From positions 57,558,954 through 57,622,953 of the forward strand of contig CM031614.1 of the NCBI GenBank assembly GCA_018398815.1: 64,000 bases of DNA, given 5' to 3'. Positions 57,758 to 64,000 of this stretch are shown here, piece after piece (within the stretch, counting starts at the first letter, position 1; each line of letters starts with the position of its first letter). The stretch is from Conus ventricosus (taxonomy: Eukaryota > Mollusca > Gastropoda > Neogastropoda > Conidae). A program made the position numbers and the translations under genes. The notes beneath the pieces are model-generated. The model did no database searches. It saw only the letters and a program-made list of their open reading frames with translations, and had not been told where the DNA came from.

Positions 57758-58426
57758 TGTAAGAGTTCGTTGTAGATCCTGTGGTAGGTGTTCGGCTCGC
57801 AGACGACACCAGGCGGTATTGAAACGAAGAGGATCCTTTTATTACAAACATTGAAGAATATAGGAACAGAAACAAACCACTGACCTTCAGGTTCAATACG
57901 TCGTACAGGAACTCAATCGTACATGCAGCGGCGAATATTCTACTACGGCAGCTTCTCGTCGACTAGACTCAAACTCAATGAAGACTCGAACACTTCTAGA
58001 CTAGAACTCCTCAACAAATCTCATTTCGCTCTTTCTCTTCTCTCTCTCTCTCTCTCGTCTGTGTGTCTCTCTCTCAGTCGCGCAGCTCTCATTCTTTTGT
58101 ATGATATTGAAAGAATATTCTCGAACCTAGTCGATTATTCTTTTCTAGAATATTCTGCATAATCAGTAAGTTTAACCAATGACATCGCGACGACCGTATG
58201 CAAATGTAATTCGGTCAGCTTCTACAACATTCTCGAACTTTCGGCAAGCACTAGCAACTCACGGAAACCTGGTGAACATTCTAACATATCAACGATAGCA
58301 CTACACTGACCGAAAATACAAAGATCTAAAAGCGATAAATAAAAGGAGGCTTGGAACGCGTCATTATTGTTATGACGTCTTTCACAAAATTCTCCCCCTC
58401 TCTTGCCTCCCTTTTAAATTGTAACA
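57758..58426 (-). repeat. 3' LTR of copy 2
   Basis: Starts (minus) TGTTACAATTT and ends TCTTACA. It is shorter than copy 1's LTR because ~97 bp (copy 1 ~42470-42570) is deleted. Keeps the heat-shock cluster and AATAAA. Confidence 0.65.
58113..58242. promoter_or_regulatory. Cluster of three perfect heat-shock elements, copy 2
   Basis: The same three 13-bp elements as in copy 1 at 58113-58125, 58143-58155 and 58230-58242, with identical core bases. Confidence 0.7.
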
Positions 58427-58546
58427 TAACCCCCACTTAAAGAAATTTCCCAAATTTCTAAAAACCTTTACAATTTAAAAGAAATGTCAAATGACTTTAA
58501 AACAAAGATCAACTGGCAACACACAACCAGTACAAGTCTCATTTAT

Positions 58547-59100
58547 TCACGCACGACTTAAAACGTCTGCAGCCAGATTGTCTGTGCCTTTCACATATTC
58601 AACCTTCATATCAAAGTTCTGAAGGAACGTGGCCCAGCGCATGACACTACTGTTCACAAACTTAGCAGATTCTAAAAAGGATAAAAGGTTTATGGTCAGT
58701 ACGCAATACAAAGTGAACCCCTTGGAGAAACAGTTTAAACTTTCGTACAGCCACACACAATAGCAAGGCACTCCTTCTCCATGGTAGCATACCTCCGCTC
58801 TGCCCTGGATAGTTTCTTGCTGGCGTACGAGACTGGGAACAGCTTCCCATCATGTTCCTGCATGAGGACTGCACCAACACCCTCGTCAGAGGCATCAGTG
58901 CTGAGCACAAACGTCTTGTTAGGGTCAGGCAACCGTAGCACAGGTTCTCGGACAGAAAGTTTTTCACAGTGTTGAAGGCTCGGTCTTGTGCATCTCCCCA
59001 CGCCAGTTGGTCGGGCTTCCCCTTTCGCAGAAGGTCCGATATTGGAGCAGTCACAGCTGCGAAGTTAGACATGTATTCTTTGTAGAACCCCACTAAGCCG
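58547..59100 (-). pseudogene. RNase H domain of copy 2
   Basis: Contains FVLSTDASDEGVGAVLMQ, ERRYATMEKECLAIV and the terminal GTDNLAADVLSRA. Frameshifts lie between these. Collinear with 42839-43400. Confidence 0.85.
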
Positions 59101-59743
59101 AGAAAGGATCGCAGCTGTTTTCTTTTTTGTTTTTTGTCTGGGATGATGTGCTTCCAGAATTTTTGTCACATTGTCCTTGAGCACCCTTTCATTCCTTCTG
59201 GAGATGGTGACCAATGAAAGTCAATGTCATCTGCGCCAAGGACACACTTGCTGGGTCTCGCAGTCAAGTTGGCAGAAGACAGCCGTTTAAACAGCTTCTG
59301 AAGAATTTCCAGGTGTGTTCTTTCCATGTTTTGGAATGGACCAGAATGTCATCCCAGTAGTATATGACGCCTTCCATGTTGTCAAATAGTTTTCTCATGC
59401 CCCTCTTGAGTGTTGCTCCAGAATTCTTCATACCGAAGGGCATTCGGAGGAACTCGTATGTCCCACTGGAGTCACAAATGCAGTCTTTGGAATGTCTTCT
59501 TCTGGTATGGAGATTTGCCAATACCCCTTGCTGAGATCGATCTTGGGAAAAACTTTATCTCCACTCAGTCTCTGTAGGCATGGGTTCGGGATCTAGGTAA
59601 ATCAGCTTGTTGAGTCGCCTAAAATAGATGCACACTCGGTAAGTACCATCTTTCTTTTTGACAACGACAACTGGCGACGCGTATGGCGACCCTCGGGACT
59701 CCTGTTTTTCCTGGAAACTCAGTGAAGATGCTTGAGTACTCAT
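59101..59743 (-). pseudogene. Reverse transcriptase domain of copy 2
   Basis: The frame from 59743 gives SPYASPVVVVKKKDGTYRV and LNKLIYLDPEPMP. The next frame gives FLRMPFGMKNSGATL and GVIYYWDDILVHSKTW. The catalytic box is YWDD as in copy 1. One stretch (59264-59521) is open across motifs 4-6. Confidence 0.85.
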
Positions 59744-59780
59744 TTAAACAGTCCACGCATTTCTGTTTGCTGGTGGCTGT

Positions 59781-61050
59781 TCAGTTGTGACCCAAAAATA
59801 CATTGTCAATAGTTTCCTGGGATATGAAATCATTCAGTTCTAACAGTTCTTCATCGTTCACAGAACGTTCCTCATTGAAGTTGTCATCATCACTGGAGGG
59901 GTACGGTGGTTCCCATTCTTGGAATTCAGCAGCATGTGCATCTGTAGCTGGCTTTTCTTCCCGTTCAAAGTATTTCTTGAGCATATTTGCGTGGAAAATC
60001 TTCTGCTTGCCTTTGACTTTCACTTCATAATCATTCAGCCCCTTGGACTGCTTCTACAGGATAGGGTCCTTTCCACTGCATCAGCAGCTTGTTAGTGTCA
60101 GTAGGCAGCAGAACAAGGACTTTCTCACCAGGCTGCAATTTTCATAGCCTTGGTCTTCCGGTCATAGTCGTGTTTGCTTTTGCCTTGGGACTTTCTAGTT
60201 CACTTCGGGCTAACTGTAGGGTATCGTCAATGCGTTCACGCAGCTCAAACACATATTGATAGCTGTTCTTGACTTCTGGAGACTCCACTTCTTTTGTCCA
60301 CAGTTCTTTCAGGATGTGCATTGGTCCTCACACAGTCCGGCCGTACAGTAGCTCAAAGGAAGAAAAACCCAGTAGATTCTTGAGGGACTTCCCTGTATGC
60401 GAACAAGGCATTGATATGTCTGTGCCATTGTCGTGTGGTCAGCACACAACTTCTTCAGCATGGCCTTTAATGTTCCATTGTACTACTCTACCAGGCCGTT
60501 GCACATGGGATGGTAGGGCATGGTGGTCAACTGGCGGACACTGAGCAGACGAACAACCTCCTTCGTGCAGTGCAGTCAGATACAAACTGGTCCCTAAATC
60601 ACTTAATATTTCGTCAGGCACAGCCAGTCTACTGAAGATGTCAATCTGGGCATCAGCAACGGTCTCACTATCGATGCGTTTCAGTGGGACTGCCTCAGGA
60701 TACCTGGTGGAAGTCTACCAAAGTGAGGATGCATCTGTGTCCTGATTCACTGGCTGGCTTGATTTCTCCTATGAGGTCGATGGCCACCTCTTGAAAGGTC
60801 TGTCAATTAGTGGCATCTTCTCCATGGGTACCTTTGGAGTTCTTCCTTTGGGTTCAGTGTTCTGGCACACGTCACAGGATCTGCAGAAGCGAGCAACATC
60901 GCCCTGGATACCTGGCCAGTAGAAGGCTGCTATGATTTTGTCTGTGGTCTTCTTGACACTCATGTGGCCTCCAAGGATAGAGTTATGGGCCAACCCCATC
61001 ACGGGTTTCGTAGACTGGCTGGAACAAGAACTTGGCAAGTGATTTGACCC
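59781..61050 (-). pseudogene. Integrase of copy 2
   Basis: The HHCC zinc domain is complete in one frame (61038-60769): GLAHNSILGGHM, FYWPGIQGDVARFC, RSCDVCQN. Then PDEILSDLGTS (second Asp) and the C-terminal tail from 60030 (GKQKIFHANMLKKYF, acidic stretch). Other core pieces are in other frames. Confidence 0.85.
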
Positions 61051-61103
61051 CCATCAGTTATACCTTTTTCTTGTACTGTCTGTACATGACACCATTTTTT
61101 TTT

Positions 61104-61660
61104 TCACAAAGGATCGGTGTTACCCCTGGTCATGGCGTCTGTTTTGCTGGCATATTGTTGCAGAGAAGGGTCAGCTTGCTGTAACTGGATCAGTTTCTCT
61201 CTGGTTACTTCTGGGATTTCTGTAGACTTGCTGCTCTTCAATGGAGCAGATTTCCCTTCTTTCTCCTTCTTGGATTGTGGGCATGTTGTTACTGCACAGG
61301 TGTGAGGCCACTCAGGATCAGGATCATCGGCTGCACGGGCACCTTCAATATTGCCAATGATGACGTCATGAGAAGGGCTGGGCAGGCACAAAGCATTCAC
61401 CTTCCCAACAAAGAACGGTGTAGAAATTTCAACATCAGCTGTGGGGACGGCCTCAACATGTCCATGGAACATCGTAGGTAGCCGATCTTGCCAGTAAACT
61501 GCTTTTCTGGAACAAGGTCCTTCTTTATGATGACTCCACTGCACCCTGTATCTCTGAGCACCTGTACTTCCTTATCATCATAATGTCCCTTCACCACAGG
61601 CAGGACACTCAGATCACTCTTGACACGGTTTAAGAAGGCACATTGCACCACTTTCTCATG
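61104..61660 (-). pseudogene. Aspartic protease of copy 2 and linker
   Basis: VQVLRDTGCSGVIIKKDLV (active-site DTG) at about 61580-61525, then in a second frame VEISTPFFVGKVNALCL and DVIIGNI. A Lys/Ser-rich linker follows toward integrase. Confidence 0.85.
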
Positions 61661-61848
61661 CTCTTCAGGGCTGTCACGGGCTTGACGTGAGGTAGATCTC
61701 CATCTCTCGGCGACGGGCGTCTCTCCTGACTCCTTTCCCTGATGGCAACATTAGCAGATGTTAGACTTCTTTTATTTCCAACCAGGTGCTGGTCTTTCCA
61801 GTCTTCATGACTGAAGTGTGGAGGGCTACGTTTACCTGAATACTTGGG

Positions 61849-62314
61849 CAGTCTGCATTCAGCAGCCTTGTGACCAGGCAGTCTGCATTCTGCAGCCTTG
61901 TGACCAGGCAGTCTGCATTCAGCAGCCTTGTGACCCAGGCAGTCTGCATTCAGCAGCCTTGTGACCCAGGCAGTCTGCATTCAGCAGCCGTGTGACCCAG
62001 GCAGTCTGCATTCTGCAGCCTTGTGACCCAGGCAGTCTGCATTCAGCAGCCTTGTGACCCAGGCAGTCTACATTCAGCAGCCTTGTGACCCAGGCAGTCT
62101 GCATTCTGCAGCCTTGTGACCCAGGCAGTCTGCATTCAGCAGCCTTGTGACCCAGGCAGTCTGCATTCAGCAGCCTTGTGACCAGGCAGTCTGCATTCAG
62201 CAGCCTTGTGACCCAGGCAGTCTGCATTCAACAGCCTTGTGACCCAGGCAGTCTGCATTCAGCAGCCTTGTGGACCCAGGCAGTCTGCATTCAGCAGCCT
62301 TGTGACCCAGGCGT
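61849..62314 (-). repeat. 15 tandem 30-32-bp units expanding the gag zinc-knuckle end
   Basis: Plus-strand unit CAGTCTGCATTCAGCAGCC then TTGTGACCCAGG, 15 copies, mostly 31 bp (three of 30, one of 32). On the element's strand each encodes GHKAAECRLP, the C-terminal half of the CCHC knuckle plus following residues. Copy 1 has this unit once (46122-46152). Units not divisible by 3 cycle the frame through the array and separate gag from protease. Confidence 0.95.
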
Positions 62315-63365
62315 CCACAGTTGAAGCATTTCAACGGTGGAGTTAATATACTTGGAGCCTGGACTGGTCGTATTCGATCTGTTGATGGTTTTGATCTGGT
62401 GTCAAGGGTCCGATTGTGAGACTCCAGGAACCTCTGTGCAGCTTCAGTCAAGAATTTCAGGCTCTGGTCTTTCTCTTGTAGAAGGTGGGCTGCAAGGTCT
62501 TTAGGACAGGATTCTACAAATTGTGCTTTCAGGACCAGACATGACAAACCATCATAGTCTTTCTTTCTCTCAGCCAACTCCAGCCATCTCTCTAGATAGT
62601 TTTGAATCCTGGTTAGGAATTGAGCAGGACTTTCGTTCTTCTCTGGCCTACTGGACCAGAAACGTTTGTGAAAACCTTGTTCAGAAAAATCGTAACTTCG
62701 AAGAAGTTCCGTTTTCAGTGTTTCATATTCATTTGTTTCTTCTAAGGGTAGTCTTGAGTAGACCTCAAGGGCGTGACCAGTCAAGAGGGCACTCAAGTTG
62801 GTAGCCCACTGCTCTTTTGGCCATCTCATTGCTTCAGAATGGCGTTCAAAACGTTCCAGATAACTGTCGAGGTTGTCTTTCCCATCTAAGAAAGCTGGAA
62901 GACGTGGTCTCTTGGCAACTTCAGTTTCTGACTGGGAAATGCGTTCGCTATTTTGAACTTTCACTTCTGCCATACGCAGTTCAAATTCTCTTTGTCTCTC
63001 TTTTTTCTAGATGTTCTATTTCAAGTCTTTTCAATTCTCTTTCTGCAGCTCGCTCTTTTTTTTTCTCCATCTTGCTGTCTTTTCCTGTTTTCACGTTCTT
63101 CTTCTTCTAGCCTTCTCTTCTCTTCACGTTCTTCTTCTGCTAGCCTTCTCTTCTCTTCACGTTCTTCTTCTGCTAGCCTTCTCTTCTCTTCACGTTCTTC
63201 TTCTAGCCTTCTCTCTCTTCACGTTCTTCCTGTCTTTTCTTCTCTTCAGCTGCCAATTCTAATTTTCGTTTTTCCATTCTCTGCTGCAGCCTCAGCCTCT
63301 TTAACATATTTCCTGAGTTAATCACCTGCAAGGCCTAGTTCCTTTTCAATCTTCACGTATTCCAT
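62197..63365 (-). pseudogene. gag of copy 2
   Basis: The minus start ATG at 63365 opens MEYVKIEKELGLAGD. An Arg/Glu-rich N-terminus with 33-bp repeats is followed, after shifts near 63320 and 63060, by an open frame from 62973 of 258 codons. That frame has the capsid start RLPAFLDGKDNLDSYLERF, W-rich helix region, LLTGHALEVYSRLP, then CPKDLAAHLLQEKDQSL and the zinc knuckle CFNCGRLGHKAAEC, after which the repeat array begins. The long capsid frame is well preserved; the N-terminal part is not in the same frame. Confidence 0.85.
63092..63240 (-). repeat. 33-bp repeats encoding charged gag N-terminus
   Basis: CACGTTCTTCTTCTGCTAGC units start at 63092, 63125, 63158, 63191 and 63220 (spacing 33, 33, 33, 29). 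On the minus strand they read as Glu/Arg-rich 11-residue repeats (RRLAEEEREE type), probably a charged helix. Confidence 0.85.
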
Positions 63366-64000
63366 GGTAACTTAGACTAACGTCAGTAATCAGTTACTGA
63401 AACAATACTTTCCAGTGCTCAACTACAGACTCAGGCAGCAGTCTTCCGTTTGACTCTCCTAGCTCTGTAGAATCCTAATTGCTCTTGCAGACACAGTCGA
63501 CAATTTCCTTCACTTCCCTGGACCTACTCGATGCACTAAACGCTGTACACACCCCATGTGTGTACGGAAACATAGCAGGGAGGGAATTTGTAAAATATGA
63601 CCCGAATTGTTCAGATTGTGACATTGTTTTTGCCGCTTGGGGTGGTGAAAGATATGGTTATGTGGATTCTAAAAACCACCGGAAACAAAGTGGGTCAGGT
63701 CCCTGTACCTATGTTTTCGGTGAATCCAATATGGCCGCCACCATAATTACTATGAATCTATTCAACGTCACACCAAATTTCCTAATTGGGCTATAACCTT
63801 GTATAATACCACTTTTTATATGGTATTGAGGGTGAGGAATCTATTTCAGGCATTAATTTGTTGATTTGGGTGCTTATTTAAACTCAGTGATCACTTTTTA
63901 AGAAAAAAAAAGTGAAAAATGCACCTTCGTGATGCCACACAAGTTTTAAAAAAGTCCATATTCAAGTTTCATTTCTAGCATTATTACATTATTTGAAGGC
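63366..64000. other. Region beyond gag; one unassigned 105-codon plus-strand frame
   Basis: Includes the presumed gypsy leader (63366-63480). A plus-strand frame at 63479-63796 contains GERYGYVDSKNHRKQSG but matches no family I recognise. It could be chance or host sequence. No LTR-like match and no repeats seen. Confidence 0.25.

Larger units (their letters stand above)
57758..63365 (-). mobile_element. Gmr1-like Ty3/gypsy element, copy 2
   Basis: Same family and orientation as 41946-46915, with gag present to its start codon. Order on the minus strand: gag (63365-62197), zinc-knuckle array, protease, integrase, RT, RNase H, polypurine tract, 3' LTR. Frameshifts separate most domains. No sequence matching the 3' LTR is found between 63366 and the window end, so the 5' LTR is either deleted or outside the window. 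Confidence 0.85.

Noticed and set aside
61849..62314. 31-bp array as CRISPR-like repeats
   Set aside because: No spacers; each unit encodes part of a gag zinc knuckle.
63479..63796. 105-codon frame as a host gene
   Set aside because: No recognised motif, no splice context and no conserved partner; left as unassigned.

Overview
The window looks like accessory chromosome of a marine invertebrate, probably a mollusc. Evidence: very dense CA/TG, CT/GA and poly-C microsatellites, no bacterial-type genes, at most a few candidate exons, and a transposon mix of Ty3/gypsy elements, an APE-type LINE with a 2A-like peptide, a Penelope-like element and tRNA-derived SINEs. The species is inferred, not demonstrated. 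No complete host gene is visible. Two 1000-base N runs (8769-9768, 47417-48416) are assembly gaps.

Layout. A composite repeat segment occurs three times in the same orientation: copy A (1-3671), copy B (16313-19110 continuing at 35571) and copy C (49366-49897 continuing at 53557). Copies B and C continue into the same 3' fragment of a non-LTR retrotransposon and then the same Ty3/gypsy element on the minus strand. Copy A ends in a 197-bp fragment of that element's LTR. Between A and B lie an intron-like stretch with three exon-like islands (5427-5550, 7289-7520, 10366-10496), a LINE fragment, a SINE, a TG-rich tract and a head-to-head array of a ~620-bp satellite (12980-16185).

Copy B has been invaded repeatedly. 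A 16,460-bp LTR element with ~1.6-kb LTRs (19111-35570) sits in a 5-bp duplicated target, CTGAG. It carries gag and a protease-like remnant on the plus strand but no recognisable polymerase, and is itself interrupted by a 9.7-kb minus-strand gypsy element (20964-30625). Further on, a 4-kb Penelope-like element (37381-41388), flanked by a 9-bp duplication, splits the LINE fragment. Copies A and/or C keep the unoccupied sites, so the order of events can be read directly. Copy C was hit by a LINE (49898-53556) whose ORF1 has an N-terminal DVELNPGP 2A-like motif and whose ORF1-ORF2 junction holds 15 tandem 42-bp units.

The two related gypsy elements (41946-46915 and 57758-63365) and the nested one (20964-30625) have pol order protease-integrase-RT-RNase H, the order of the Gmr1 clade, rather than the usual gypsy order with integrase last. 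The LTR of the two related copies contains three perfect three-unit heat-shock elements upstream of a TATA-like box, conserved in both copies. This is the best candidate for new biology here: a possibly heat-responsive Gmr1-type retrotransposon. One copy has also expanded part of its gag zinc knuckle from 1 to 15 tandem units.
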